In this document: positions 12,001 to 22,638 of the stretch, piece by piece
Layout: each line of letters opens with the position of its first letter
How positions within the stretch are numbered: position 1 is the stretch's first letter
Assembly: GCA_964058845.1 (NCBI GenBank)
Contig: CAXKVR010000168.1
Span: forward strand, 1-64,000
Origin: Carex sylvatica
Lineage: Eukaryota; Streptophyta; Magnoliopsida; Poales; Cyperaceae
Direction of reading: 5' to 3'
Length of the DNA: 64,000 bases
Translations under genes and position numbers: made by a program
The notes under the pieces: generated by a model
What the model was told of the DNA's origin: nothing
The model's database searches: none
Seen by the model: the letters and a program-made list of their open reading frames with translations, nothing else

Positions 12001-14431
12001 AGGATAAATACTAAATAACTGGCAGTCCAGTATGCTTCCGTAACACATGACAGATGTGTGATATCTGTCTCCGAAGGAGTGTGCAATTGGTCCCTTTTTG
12101 TTGTACTTTTTCAACCTTACATGAAGTATGTTCTGGCTTCTTTTAAGTCATTTGATATGTTTCTCCCTTGAAGCTTGTGATTTGAGAAGTATTGGATTTT
12201 TGGGGGCAAAATCAGAAGAATGGTTTCCAGTGGGGATAGTAATACTTTTAAGATTCTCTCATTTTCTTAACATGTCAATCCTCATCTCATCTGATAGTAA
12301 TGCTTTTATGATTCTCTCATTTTCTTAACATGTTATTTCTCATATGTGTAACGAAGAGTTGTCTGGGCCAAGAGAAAATAAGGATTAAGTTTTTGGAAAT
12401 GGCAAAATTTTTGGAGCCAACTATACGCGGAATTTAAGTTTATTCAGTCCAAAATTAGGGCAATGATGTCCAGTCTAGGAGAAAAATTGATTTTTCAGAG
12501 AGAATATAGAAGATTATTGCTTCGAATAGTGGAAAAATCAAAATTTAAGGGTCTTATTGAATTTATAGATGTGCTATAATCTGCTAAAATTCAATAATTT
12601 AGTTGGGTATTCTGTTTGAAAGTATTAGATGCAGTCAAGGAAACCTACATGTAGTGTGTAAATTTGAGTGTGTAATGCCAGAGTCTATCCAGGAGGAGGT
12701 TTTTTTGTGAAAGAGTTAAGTTATAGCTGGCACATATTTATAGAGTGCTATTACGTATTGGTCTCATAGTTCATACATATGTATGCCTGCTGTATATTTT
12801 GTGCCATATTCAATTTTAGCTTACAATTTCATATGGAATCCTGGTTTCTTCTGGTTTCATCCCTCTATCTCTTAGGGGCATCCTGTCCAAACTGCTTAGC
12901 ATACAGCTCGTGAGTTTATGTGTAGCCTCAGTAAAAAAAATAATCAATAAATAATAAGACCAGTTGAGGTAGGAAGAATTTTTCATGCACTGTTGTAAAC
13001 CCATGTTGTAAACCCAGTAGTAGACTTTTAACAAGCATTGGTCAATTGACAAAACCCTTGGATATCTTTTACCAAACCTTTTATTTTATTTATTTTTAAA
13101 CTCTTATTGCTTCTAGTTTTTCTATCTTTGTGAGAAGTTCTACCCTTGGATATCTTTTAGCAAACCCTTATTTTTTATTTTTGTTAAACTCTTATTGCTT
13201 CTAGTTTTTCTATCTTTGTGAGAAGTTCTATGAGAAGAGGTGGCATTATCTTCTTTCAGAAAGCTAATACTATGCTTCCGATTTTGATTTTTACAAAACA
13301 CTTATACGACCATTTGACTTTTAGGTCCATAGGGCAGTACAAATTTTACGTGACAAGCAAGAACTTGCCGAGGCCCAGAAGGAACTTGCGAAACTTCAAA
13401 CAATCCAAAAGGAATCCACTCCAAAGCCTGAAGAACGAGCACCGAGTCCACTTCCTGAGCCAGCAAAGCACGAAGATACCCCACAAGTCTCAAACAATCA
13501 ACTAGCCCTCGTCCCATCCCATCCACAAGCTGTGCAGCCGCAGCAGCAACAGCACCTTGCTTTGCCTCAGTACACTGTGAACCAACCAACCACGTACTAC
13601 CCGGTGAATCAGGCTCCAGGCCAACAATTGCCTCCTGGTTACCATTACGTTCAATTGACACCAGCGCAACAACCTCAGGTTCCTGTTCAGCAATCACCAC
13701 AGCAACAAGCACCACCTTCTCAGGTTTCTCAGGCCATGAACCCAATGACCCAGCAACCGGCTCCTATTCCTCAGTTCCCTCACCAGTGGGCCCAACAACA
13801 ACCTAACTCTAATCCTAACCCACAACAGTTTACTTCTCAAGGTATGCAGACTTCACAAGCTGCACCCCCTTCACAATCTCTACCACCACCAGCTGCACCT
13901 CAAAGGCCTCATACGCCTCCAGGCTATTCTCCTTACCCGCCTCACCAACCTTCTAACCCTATTCCTGAAACATATTCTGTTAGCATGCAAGTTCCAACTG
14001 CTTATTCCACTGCACCTCAACCTGGGATGAACCGCTCCGATATGGTTCCAGCTGGCTATGGGAGCCAAGGTAACACTAGACCACCTCATCCAAACCAGGG
14101 ATCATATATGGCCACACCCCAAATGGCCAAGGGTGGGTACACAAATGTCCCCCCACCTTATATGCAAAGTAATCTACCGGGCTATAGCTCTGGACCTTAT
14201 AACTATTCCCCAACCAATGTTTCCGGGGTTCACATGAGGACGCAACAAATGCCACTTAACCACCCCCATGGGGAGTTTATTGAAAAGGCAGTTAGTATGG
14301 GGTATCCAAGGGAACAAGTCATGAGTGTTGCCATGAAAATTGCAGAGAGCGGGCAGCCTATGGATTTTAATGCTTTGCTCGATAGGCTGAATGGAGTCTC
14401 CAGTCCGTCTGCACGCACATGGTCTGGTTGA
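9021..14431 (+). CDS. DUF1421 family protein with coiled coil and Pro/Gln-rich region
   Basis: Three exons, 9021-9134, 11633-11908 and 13325-14431, join in phase 0 at GT/AG borders and give 498 residues. Residues about 55-155 (FVSTVERCMKKYADTLLRSL... to ...QKELAKLQ) form a heptad-like coiled coil. Residues about 160-440 are Gln/Pro/Tyr-rich and probably disordered. The C-terminus, from about residue 448 (GEFIEKAVSMGYPREQVMSV...MDFNALLDRLN), is the conserved DUF1421 segment, and the protein ends RTWSG. Related Arabidopsis proteins include At5g14540, annotated only as proline-rich/DUF1421, so the molecular role is not established. The start is chosen because MASGSGSYNF..DDVLCSYDDF is the usual N-terminus and an in-frame stop lies just upstream. 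Intron 1 (2.5 kb) carries a SINE-like fragment; intron 2 carries tandem duplications. Confidence 0.9.
10245..10350 (-). mobile_element. Possible tRNA-derived SINE fragment in intron 1
   Basis: On the minus strand, TAGCACGGATGGTGATAGG resembles a Pol III A box. GGTTCAAATCC, about 35 bases later, matches the B box closely. A run GCAAGAGGCGTCTAATAAG follows. There is no complete tRNA cloverleaf, so this is more likely a SINE head than a tRNA gene. The 3' end is not defined. Confidence 0.4.
12253..12332 (+). repeat. Direct repeat in intron 2 of the DUF1421 gene
   Basis: ATTCTCTCATTTTCTTAACA, then TGT, occurs at about 12253 and again at about 12311, separated by about 35 bases. Confidence 0.7.
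13054..13230 (+). repeat. 88-bp tandem duplication near the intron 2 acceptor
   Basis: Unit from ACCCTTGGATATCTTTTA to GTGAGAAGTTCT. Copies begin at 13054 and 13142, are highly similar, and both contain the pyrimidine-rich run CTTCTAGTTTTTCTATCTTT. It ends about 95 bases before the acceptor of exon 3. Confidence 0.8.
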
Positions 14432-14776
14432 TGCTGGGAAAAGTCCAAGTAAGTTTGTTTGTCGACTTGTTTGGTGAGTGCATGTTTACTTAATAAGCGG
14501 ATTTATTAGATGGTGGTTGTATATATTCGTCTTACATGTATGCTCTGAATTTTTTGTGAGAGCTTGTGCATGTGAAGTATGAATTCGTATCCAAACATTT
14601 GTCATTTATTAATACAGGATATTTGTTCCTTCTTCTATATTCTTTTGAGCTTGTAACTTTTAACTTATAATGGTCTTCATGTGAATTTTTCAATCCGAAT
14701 ATTCCCCAAGGAAACACAACTATCATCACTGTATAGCATATCACTGTATAGCATAGTCACTGTATAGTATATAGTA
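14432..14776. other. 3' flank of the DUF1421 gene
   Basis: Probable 3' UTR. A potential donor CAA|GTAAGT just after the stop codon (near 14447) could mark a 3'-UTR intron, but no acceptor was identified. Confidence 0.3.
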
Positions 14777-14931
14777 TAGTGACAAATGAATTATTTGGGT
14801 TTTGGTTCGGGGAGGTCAAAATTTTGTGATTCCGGAATGATTCGGATTAGAGATCTAGTCTTGCAAAAGAGCAAAAAAAAAAAAAAAAAAAAAAAAATCA
14901 AAAAATGAATTATTTCGGTTCGGCATCACTA
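14777..14931. repeat. TAGTGA-ended repeat family, copy B (short)
   Basis: Starts TAGTGACAAATGAATTATT and ends TTCGGTTCGGCATCACTA. The ends are inverted (TAGTGAY). It has a 25-base A run inside. It is an internally deleted relative of 7158-7500. Confidence 0.6.
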
Positions 14932-17019
14932 AAAGAATTATTCGGGTATAATTTGAATATAATTTGTGAATCTCGAGCCTGAACCGAGTGCTTGTTGTTG
15001 AACCTATAATTTATTTGGTTTTTTTTTGTTAACTCGAGTGTTTTAAATATGGGCTCTATTTTGACATAGATCAACTTTTAGGCCCCGTACCATCTTTTAT
15101 ATTTTATTGAGAATTCAATTAAAAGGCTTCACATAGATCAACTTTTGCATCAATTTTACTAGTATATATTTATGAGGTCAAATGAGAGCGTGCATGATTT
15201 GTGGGGATTTGAATTTTTGATCCAGGATTGGAGATTTTTCCTAAGAAAATTTATATATATGGTCCAAACTATTTGTTTTGTACTTCCAAGGATTGGTTGA
15301 GCGATTTATGTTTTGATAGTTAGAGAAGCATAATTAGAGCTGAGATATTTTATTTTCAATCATTTTTCTTATCATGTCTTTAATGTGGCGAAAAAAAATA
15401 TGGGGCAACATTTATTTTCTTTGATTTTACCCTGTTATTTTTAAGAATTTTTGCGGCAACAACTATGCGGCCTGACCTGAAGTGAATTGAAATAGAGGTA
15501 AATGTGGCCTAATTTTCATTTGGATCATCTTCCACTATATATATACCGCTCTTATGCTTCTGAATTTATATATACCCTTGTAATTACTTTTTTGGTTTAG
15601 AAAATTACAATAAATAAGAAAATGATATTCTTTCTTTATCTTATCACACTACAAATCTCGACTGAAGCATCTGTGAAAAAATACAAGTATACAAAAAAAA
15701 AAGAGAGAGAAATTCTCCCTCAAGTACTTAATTAACCAAATAAAAAGATAGAGATGGCATAAATATATATAAAAAGAAAAGTGTGGTAACATGTTCCATT
15801 AATTTCTTAATTGTAAAAATAATAAAATAATAATAACAGTGTTGGAGTTCACACGCGGAAGTATTTCAAGGAGTAATTTTGTCGAACACTTTGCGGACAT
15901 ACACCAATACTCAACCAAATGGAGAAATATGAAATTTAAACAAGAAGCCAACTCAAGCAATTAAGCAATCAAGTACAAAAAATAAAAGAGAGACGATTTA
16001 CGTGGAAACCCTTTCAGGAAAAAACCACGGAAGCACACAGGCGCAAATTCACTATATGAAGGAGTCTTTACAATTTCAAAGGGGTAATGAAGCCATTAAC
16101 ACTCAATCTAACACTCTCTTACCATTTCATACACTAATCAACAAGATTTTCAAGTGACAAACAAACCCACATGAGAAAGTTATTCAATGCTTGCTATCAA
16201 CAAGAGAAAAAACGCTGCACCATAGTGTAGACACCAGAATAGCCACCTGAATAATTTGAAAAACACAATTTTCAGAAAATATCAGCTTTGACAACCCTAA
16301 GCTTCTATCACAATCACTAGGCTTTTGATTGAGCCAGGCGGCTTCATATGATTACTGCATTTGCCATTAATTTTCAAGTCAACTCCCAGCAAAATCAATT
16401 TAGGAAAATTATTATTTACCAAGGCAACAACACATTCATGCACCTTTCAGCATTGAGACTAATGCAAATATATTTTGCTAATTTGTAAATGCTAATAAAC
16501 CATTAATGATAGTTATCCAAAAAATTAATGAACAATTTAGACTCAACTGAAATTGGCCCTACTTTCTAAGCACAAATTTAACTACTGTAAAAATGAGAAT
16601 TGAGTCAACTACACTCGGAAGTTGTGTTCTAAGTAATAATATATAATATAACAAAATGATTTTATACAGTTCATATGACCAAAATCTACGGCCATATCAG
16701 TAAATTTCATGCCTGATTAAACCTCAATTTCTAACAGCAGAGCATATTTTGCAATTTACAGTGGTAATATAATTTTCAGATTTGAACTTCAAAAACGTCA
16801 AAGTAGATGCTAAAGAAGTGTTAAATCAAATACATACTGTTTTGGTCACTTTCAACTGATAAATCAGCAGTCCAACTCCACGTCTCTACAAAAGAATGTA
16901 CAAATGAAGAAAAGTTAGTCCAATTAAGTGAATGGATGATATAGAAAAACTACTGCTAATTCAGATACTTTAACATTTTATTGTATAACAAATTCCAAAT
17001 TAGACCCGGACTGAAGTTT
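14932..17019. other. Spacer with unresolved dispersed repeat
   Basis: No gene seen. The stretch 15840-16250 has the even base composition and phrase (GATTTACGTGGAAACCCTTT, then CAGGAAAAAACCACGG) common in degenerate plant retroelement tails, but no LTR pair, primer-binding site or reverse-transcriptase frame was found. Confidence 0.3.
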
Positions 17020-17305
17020 GCCAAATAATCAGAGCATTTGCTAAATAACTAAATAACTAATCGAATGTTAAATAAAAAACATGGAATCAGAGCATTTGCT
17101 AAATAACTAATCGAATTTAAATTCATTATCTAATTGGATACTCGATAAAAAAAAAAATATTTTGACTTATATTTTTCAATGTTACGACTTGTAATTTCTG
17201 ATACTCTTAACTTATAATTCTAATCACAATTATCATTCAAGAAATTTATTTTAATTTTAATACTAAATTTAATCCAAATTACAAATCAAACATTCAGAGA
17301 GGGCA

Positions 17306-17336
<31 letters not shown>

Positions 17337-17931
17337 CGCAAAATCAATCGGGACCGATAAATCACCACTAAAACTCAAATTAAATTCAGGAGGACAGCTA
17401 CCCCCTGGAACCATGTGGGTCCACCCCTACGTATTGTTGTTGAAGCATAATAATAGTTCATAACTCACTTATCACATTCCGCGACAGCTTCTACTAAGGT
17501 TTAGAAGAACTCACCTATCACACGACGGCCGTAATTAGAAAATTTAAATAAGTGGAGAGAAGAGCCTGAAACATAAAATGTAAAAATAATATAATGTGGC
17601 ACTTTTTGTCATTTTTTATGATAATAAATACCTATAAAAATATACTTTATTTAAATTGTGTGAAAAAATATTTATTGAAATTAAATATTTTTTATAATGC
17701 CCCTTTCATATATCATGTTGTTGTATATATAATTAATAATTTTTCTTGATATGTCAATTTTTTTTAATAAATTAACAATTCTTTCTCGTAACCATATTCA
17801 TTACAACACGTTTAACTCTTTAACAATTCTCTTTTGTACTCCTAATAAAGGGAGAGAAGGATTTGAGATCTGAACATGCTCTGATTAGTTATTTAGCAAA
17901 TGCTCTGATTAGTTATTTAGCCAAACCGTAA
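17020..17931. mobile_element. About 0.9-kb inverted-repeat element
   Basis: The left end reads AATCAGAGCATTTGCTAAATAACTAA..; the right end (17868-17931) reads GCTCTGATTAGTTATTTAGC twice. The arms are inverted and internally duplicated. The interior contains a T10G16 run (17311-17336). The segment 17100-17280 has an inverted relative at 46950-47150. No gene inside and no target duplication found. Confidence 0.55.
17311..17336 (+). repeat. T10-G16 homopolymer junction
   Basis: Ten T followed by sixteen G. The length should be treated as approximate because homopolymers of this size are often misread. Confidence 0.9.
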
Positions 17932-18156
17932 GCAGAGCATTCGGGCAGACAAATTATATTGATTCCATGTTACAAGCTAAATATGAATCATAATATGACA
18001 AGTATTGGATTTCACCACCAAAGTTACTAATTTGTCCTACATTTATAATTTGCTACGTGAGAAGATTCCTCTGTCTTACTCTAAGAAATATGATAGAATG
18101 AGATGATTCAAAATTATATAGCAAGGAGAAAATGTACCTCACAAATCATGATATCT

Positions 18157-21100
18157 TTAAGATCGCACTGACGAACAAGGGATATTGCATGATGAAATCA
18201 ACCGAGTTAGGTCTCCTATTTTGCTGGGTCGACCCCCTTCTTCAATATATAGATATGGGATCTCAGAGATTAGGTGCCAATACTTGCCGTGCTTTTGCAA
18301 ATCCCTTTGCAAGAGGGGACACCCAATGATCACTAAACGATCAAGGCTCCTTAATCGCTGTAATAGTCCTTCTGGAAGGATCCTTATTTTGGGGCACGTG
18401 GTGAATGCAAGTTTCTTGAGTGATTCAAGACCTTGCATCCCTTCTGGCAAAGATTCTAGGTTGAAGCAATCTTCAATCCGGAGAGATTCAAGAGAAAGTA
18501 GGCATCCTATGCTTGATGGTAAGGAGTTCAAACTTTCAGATGAAATAATTCTTAGCTCTTTGAGACCCACCAAACTACATAACCATTCTGGTAAGCTTTC
18601 CAGCTTTATGCAACCATGCATGTCCAAAATCTCAAGAGATCTTGGCAGTTTGGGAACTTCAACCACATTCGGGCAAAAACCGATACAAAGTTCTTTAAGT
18701 TTTGGCAATAGGCCTTGCCTTGTCGACATCTCTACAAGTGGCTCTGATAATGATCCGATAAAGTTCCTGCAACTGGAAATACGTATCTTTTGTAAGTATA
18801 TGAGATTACTGAGCTCTTCCTCCGGCCAAAAGATAAGGCTATCACACTCTAAGATAGAAAGATGTTCAATAAATCTGAAGCATTTCCACAACCATAAAGG
18901 TGAGTTGGATGGAATAGATGAGGAAAAAAAATTGCTATTTATGATATATACAAAACGAAGAGCTGTTGCATTAACATCAACACTCAGCTCTGCACCTTCT
19001 CTTCCATCTGTTGGTGGTATGATGTGGTTGAATCCTCCGATAGTTAAATTCTTGAGAGACACCCAAGGTTTAAAAGAGAGAGTTTGATCTGCATTATATT
19101 CCCTTCTACCACTAATTTCAAGGGTGAGCATGCGGATAGTTGTTAATCTAGTTACAGAGCACGATAGTGTTTGGTTTTCTTCAATTGTCATTTTTTCCAG
19201 TAAAGGTGCAATAGGTATGGCAGTTAGCTTGGGACAATGAATGATCCGCAGCTCAGTTAGCACAGGAAAAATCAGTGATGTCTTTTTCGAAACATCACCT
19301 TCACACCAACAATCCAAATTTGGCATTTCTTTTAAAATCAAGGATTTCAGTGATGGAAAAGTTATGGGTGCATCTTCACCACCTTTAGCACTCATGAATA
19401 CACCACAACAAAGATGCCTCAAATTATCCATAGAAGTTATGTACAAGGTTTGGAGAAGAGGTAGCATATACAATGGTGGTACACTGGTGCACCACTTACA
19501 TTCAATTATAAATAGCGCTACTAGGTTTTCCAGCATTTGATACTCTAACATCCAGACGGGAAAATTGTAACCTCTATATTGTTTGATTCGTAGAGTTTTT
19601 AACTTATTACAAGGTTTAAGTGCATCCAACACCTCAAGATCAAGAATCACTGCCTCTAGGTCTAAGCCATTAGGTCTGTGCATCATAGAATAATATTTTA
19701 ATTGAGTGTACGGCATTCCCCAACATAGCGCCAAGTGCTCCAAATTTTGTTTGGAAACCATATTTGCTTCTCTTGCATCTCTAGCATCTTGTATTTCCCT
19801 TATATTACAGATAAATAGTTCACCCCCTAGATTTAAGGTCTTGAGTTCCCCAATTCTATTTTGTTCACCAGTTCCAACTATGTAATGTGTTAATGTCTGT
19901 AAATATTGTAGTTCTCCGAGGCTTGGTGGCATGCACTTCAATTCAGAACAATCATCAATGTAGAAATGCCGAAGGCTCTTCATATATCTCATTCCTTCAG
20001 GTAGTTTTGAAAGGCATCTACGATCATAGAGCCTAAGAGTTTGCAAAAGATAGAGTGTGCTAATTGTTTCAGATATTGTTGCTTTGCACACCGAAAGCTC
20101 GAGATATCTGAGGTGCTTCATAGTTCTCAGGTTCATTATATTTTCAATAGGGCTGTTACACACGTCTAGTATTCGTAAGAAGTTAGATTTCACATATCCA
20201 ACATCTTCCACATCATAAAATTCTCTCATTGTAGATAAAATGAGACTACGGGTAGTAGGAAAGCATTTAATGGCTACATTAATTTCCATGGCATTTCCCA
20301 ATAAGATATGTCGCACATTGCATTTGGGTGTATTCTTCATTTGTAATGGTCCCACAATAGAGAGGCATTCATCTCTCATCACAGATTGTGCAAGATCGTG
20401 CATAAGATCATGCATTTTGCACGTGGTTTGAGTGTAAAATCTATCTTCAGTAAAATTGTATGGGTCAGGACAAACTGTTGTCTCAACATTTTGGAAGAAG
20501 GACCTCAAAGCCAACTCATTAAAAATATCACTACCCGACATTTCAAGACCTCCCGACCTGTCAGATGGAATAAATCCATGAGCCATCCAATACTGCACCA
20601 ATTTTTCTTTTTCCATCACATAATCCTTTGGAAATACTGCACAGAAAGCAAAACATTGTTTCATGTATGAAGGCAAGTGATCATAGCTTAGCCTCAATAC
20701 TGACAAAACACCACCATCATCATTAGCATGCTTGATTTCCCATATCATGCTCTGTTCAAGCACTGCTAACCATTGACCTACCTCATTTTTGTAACTCATT
20801 AAGCTACCAAGTGTTTTAATGGCTAGCGGTAGTCCCTGACAATTCTTGACCAACTTTTTTCCAATTTCAACAAGCTCTTCGCATTCTCCTACTCTCATAC
20901 CAAAGGCCCTTCTATGAAATAATTTCCATGAATCCTCCTCATTGAAGTATCCCAAATTATGAGTCGGTATTGTACCCATTACATCTGCCACTCTGCCGCT
21001 CCTTGTGGTAACAAGCACAACGCTCCCTAAATCACCGCAGTTCAATAGATCTCTCAGTTGTTCCCACTTATCCCAATTTTCATTCCAAACATCATCCAAT

Positions 21101-21918
21101 ACTAGAAGATATCGCTTTCCGTGTATCTCTTCACGTAAACGCTTCTGGAGCAACTCCATGTTGTTACGGGGAACATTGCAATCGTGCCCAACTATTGTAT
21201 CAATGATCAATTTTGTGAGAGCTTCAACATCAAACTCCTCTGAGACACAAACCCATACGAGTAATTTGAAGTGGTCTTTTACCCTTGGGTCGTTGTAGAC
21301 TAGCTGGGCAAGGGTGGTTTTTCCGAGCCCTCCCATCCCAACTACTGGTAAGACCATGAGATTCTCACTCGGACACACCTGAGTCAACAAGGTCACTAAT
21401 TTTTCCTTATCACCTTCCCTCCCTATAACCTCAGATTCAATTACGTAAGAATGGGTTCCGACATGCTGAAGAACACGCCCTTGCCGTCCTATATCAAAAT
21501 TGAACACGCCCATCTCAGTGACCAGCTCATCAATCCTCCCCACAACCTCCTTCAACTTTCTACTCATCTTGTACCGAAATAGAACTGGATTTTCAACAGA
21601 GAAAAAACCACTTACATTCCCGGCCTTATGGCCGCGTGCCACAGCATCCCGACGCAGCTCCTCATAACAAAACTCATCGAGAACGTTGTCAGCATCATAG
21701 GCAGCTGATTTGAGCTCGGCCAGCCAGGATTTCACAGACTGTTTAGCATCCCCTTGCTCCTCAGCATCGGTAAGTACGTCCTGTACCGCGAGCAGCTTGC
21801 GGTGGAGTTTCTTGCGCTGGTCATCAATGCCCCACATCTCAACCATCCGCTGCACCAGTGGATCTGTTGATTTCTGCAACACAATTCGTATCAGAGTTGA
21901 TAGCAACTGGTCTGCCAT
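18157..21918 (-). CDS. CC-NB-LRR intracellular immune receptor (RGA-like), intact
   Basis: Single-exon gene of 1,253 residues, a usual length for the CNL class. An Rx-type coiled-coil domain covers about residues 1-130 (AAYDADNVLDEF at 72-83 is the EDVID-like region). NB-ARC motifs in order: P-loop GMGGLGKTT 194-202, kinase-2 LLVLDDVW 271-278, RNBS-B VLVTTRS 301-307, GLPL 362-365, RNBS-D CFAFCAVFPKDY 422-433, and MHD 502-504 (KMHDLMHDLA). Leucine-rich repeats follow from about 560 to 1230. All catalytic and switch motifs are intact, so it is probably functional. The family senses pathogen effectors and triggers cell death; the ligand cannot be inferred. The start at 21918 (MADQLLS) is the family's usual start; an upstream in-frame ATG adds 19 residues. 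The frame has no interruption. A 5'-end duplicate lies at 25346-25735. Confidence 0.93.
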   Translation of the reverse strand: MADQLLSTLIRIVLQKSTDPLVQRMVEMWGIDDQRKKLHRKLLAVQDVLTDAEEQGDAKQSVKSWLAELKSAAYDADNVLDEFCYEELRRDAVARGHKAGNVSGFFSVENPVLFRYKMSRKLKEVVGRIDELVTEMGVFNFDIGRQGRVLQHVGTHSYVIESEVIGREGDKEKLVTLLTQVCPSENLMVLPVVGMGGLGKTTLAQLVYNDPRVKDHFKLLVWVCVSEEFDVEALTKLIIDTIVGHDCNVPRNNMELLQKRLREEIHGKRYLLVLDDVWNENWDKWEQLRDLLNCGDLGSVVLVTTRSGRVADVMGTIPTHNLGYFNEEDSWKLFHRRAFGMRVGECEELVEIGKKLVKNCQGLPLAIKTLGSLMSYKNEVGQWLAVLEQSMIWEIKHANDDGGVLSVLRLSYDHLPSYMKQCFAFCAVFPKDYVMEKEKLVQYWMAHGFIPSDRSGGLEMSGSDIFNELALRSFFQNVETTVCPDPYNFTEDRFYTQTTCKMHDLMHDLAQSVMRDECLSIVGPLQMKNTPKCNVRHILLGNAMEINVAIKCFPTTRSLILSTMREFYDVEDVGYVKSNFLRILDVCNSPIENIMNLRTMKHLRYLELSVCKATISETISTLYLLQTLRLYDRRCLSKLPEGMRYMKSLRHFYIDDCSELKCMPPSLGELQYLQTLTHYIVGTGEQNRIGELKTLNLGGELFICNIREIQDARDAREANMVSKQNLEHLALCWGMPYTQLKYYSMMHRPNGLDLEAVILDLEVLDALKPCNKLKTLRIKQYRGYNFPVWMLEYQMLENLVALFIIECKWCTSVPPLYMLPLLQTLYITSMDNLRHLCCGVFMSAKGGEDAPITFPSLKSLILKEMPNLDCWCEGDVSKKTSLIFPVLTELRIIHCPKLTAIPIAPLLEKMTIEENQTLSCSVTRLTTIRMLTLEISGRREYNADQTLSFKPWVSLKNLTIGGFNHIIPPTDGREGAELSVDVNATALRFVYIINSNFFSSSIPSNSPLWLWKCFRFIEHLSILECDSLIFWPEEELSNLIYLQKIRISSCRNFIGSLSEPLVEMSTRQGLLPKLKELCIGFCPNVVEVPKLPRSLEILDMHGCIKLESLPEWLCSLVGLKELRIISSESLNSLPSSIGCLLSLESLRIEDCFNLESLPEGMQGLESLKKLAFTTCPKIRILPEGLLQRLRSLDRLVIIGCPLLQRDLQKHGKYWHLISEIPYLYIEEGGRPSKIGDLTRLISSCNIPCSSVRS

Positions 21919-22231
21919 TGCTGATTTGGAAATTGGAAGTATCTCAGAGTAAAAACTAAAAGGCTTAAGCAACAAGAAGAAAATATTTTGGAAAAGTGAA
22001 ATGGGATAGAGAAGTTGAAATTTTGAGATTCAGAGTTCCATTCGGGTTCGCTCACACGGAAAAGTGAAATGGGATAGAGAAGTTGAAATTTTGAGATTTA
22101 GAGTTCCATTCGGGTTCGCTCACACGGAAAAGTGAAATGGGATTCAGATTTTGGCGTTGAGTGTTGACTGACTGCAAGCAGAGATGAGAAAACAGTGTGG
22201 ACTGTGGACCACTTACACGTCTGATAAAAAA
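21919..22231 (-). promoter_or_regulatory. NLR leader/promoter with a 68-bp tandem duplication
   Basis: Upstream of the NLR start codon. A 68-bp unit (starts AAAAGTGAAATGGGATAGAG) is at 21992-22059 and 22060-22127, with one difference noticed, and a partial third copy is at 22128-22143. The ghost leader at 25655-25735 has only one copy, so the duplication is probably later than the gene duplication. Confidence 0.75.
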
Positions 22232-22638
22232 GAGTTTAACCAGTATAACATCAATGTCATTTCAATTTATATAATATTAATTTTAAAATTTATTAAATTG
22301 ACTTCAAACGATAAATTCAAATTGTTCAAATCAATTTACATTATGTGTGATGTGTTTTCATACAAATTTTTTATGTTTTCGAATTATTTTAATATCAAAT
22401 CAAGTGATAAAAATATTAAAAAATTAATGTATTAAAATTAACTTAAAAACTCATATATTTGACCGTTTGATATAATACTAAAAAAATTCAAAAAGTTGTA
22501 AATTTTGTATATAAACGCACAACTAATCAAGTAGATCGGTTTGAATGGTTTGAATTTACCATTTGAAGTCGATTTGATAGGTTTTTGAGTTGGTGTTATA
22601 TAAGTTGAAATGACACTGATATTATACTGGCCAAACTC
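22232..22638. mobile_element. Long-foldback MITE, 407 bp, in the NLR promoter
   Basis: The ends are GAGTTTAACCAGTATAACAT and, inverted, GAGTTTGGCCAGTATAATAT. The similarity of the arms continues inward (GTCATTTCAAYTTATATAA, GACTTCAAA, GGTTTGAAT..). The homologous promoter ghost at 31189-31392 lacks it and runs straight from CTGATAA to ATAATGCTTACTC. A relative in opposite orientation is at 37061-37410. Confidence 0.8.

Noticed and set aside
13302..13745. 147-codon minus-strand frame
   Set aside because: Antisense shadow of the Pro/Gln-rich exon 3 of the DUF1421 gene.
17020..17931. An LTR retrotransposon
   Set aside because: The terminal repeats are inverted, not direct, and there is no gag/pol coding.
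18185..21952. Several plus-strand frames of 61-300 codons opposite the NLR gene
   Set aside because: They are antisense shadows of the long NLR coding sequence, with no family resemblance.
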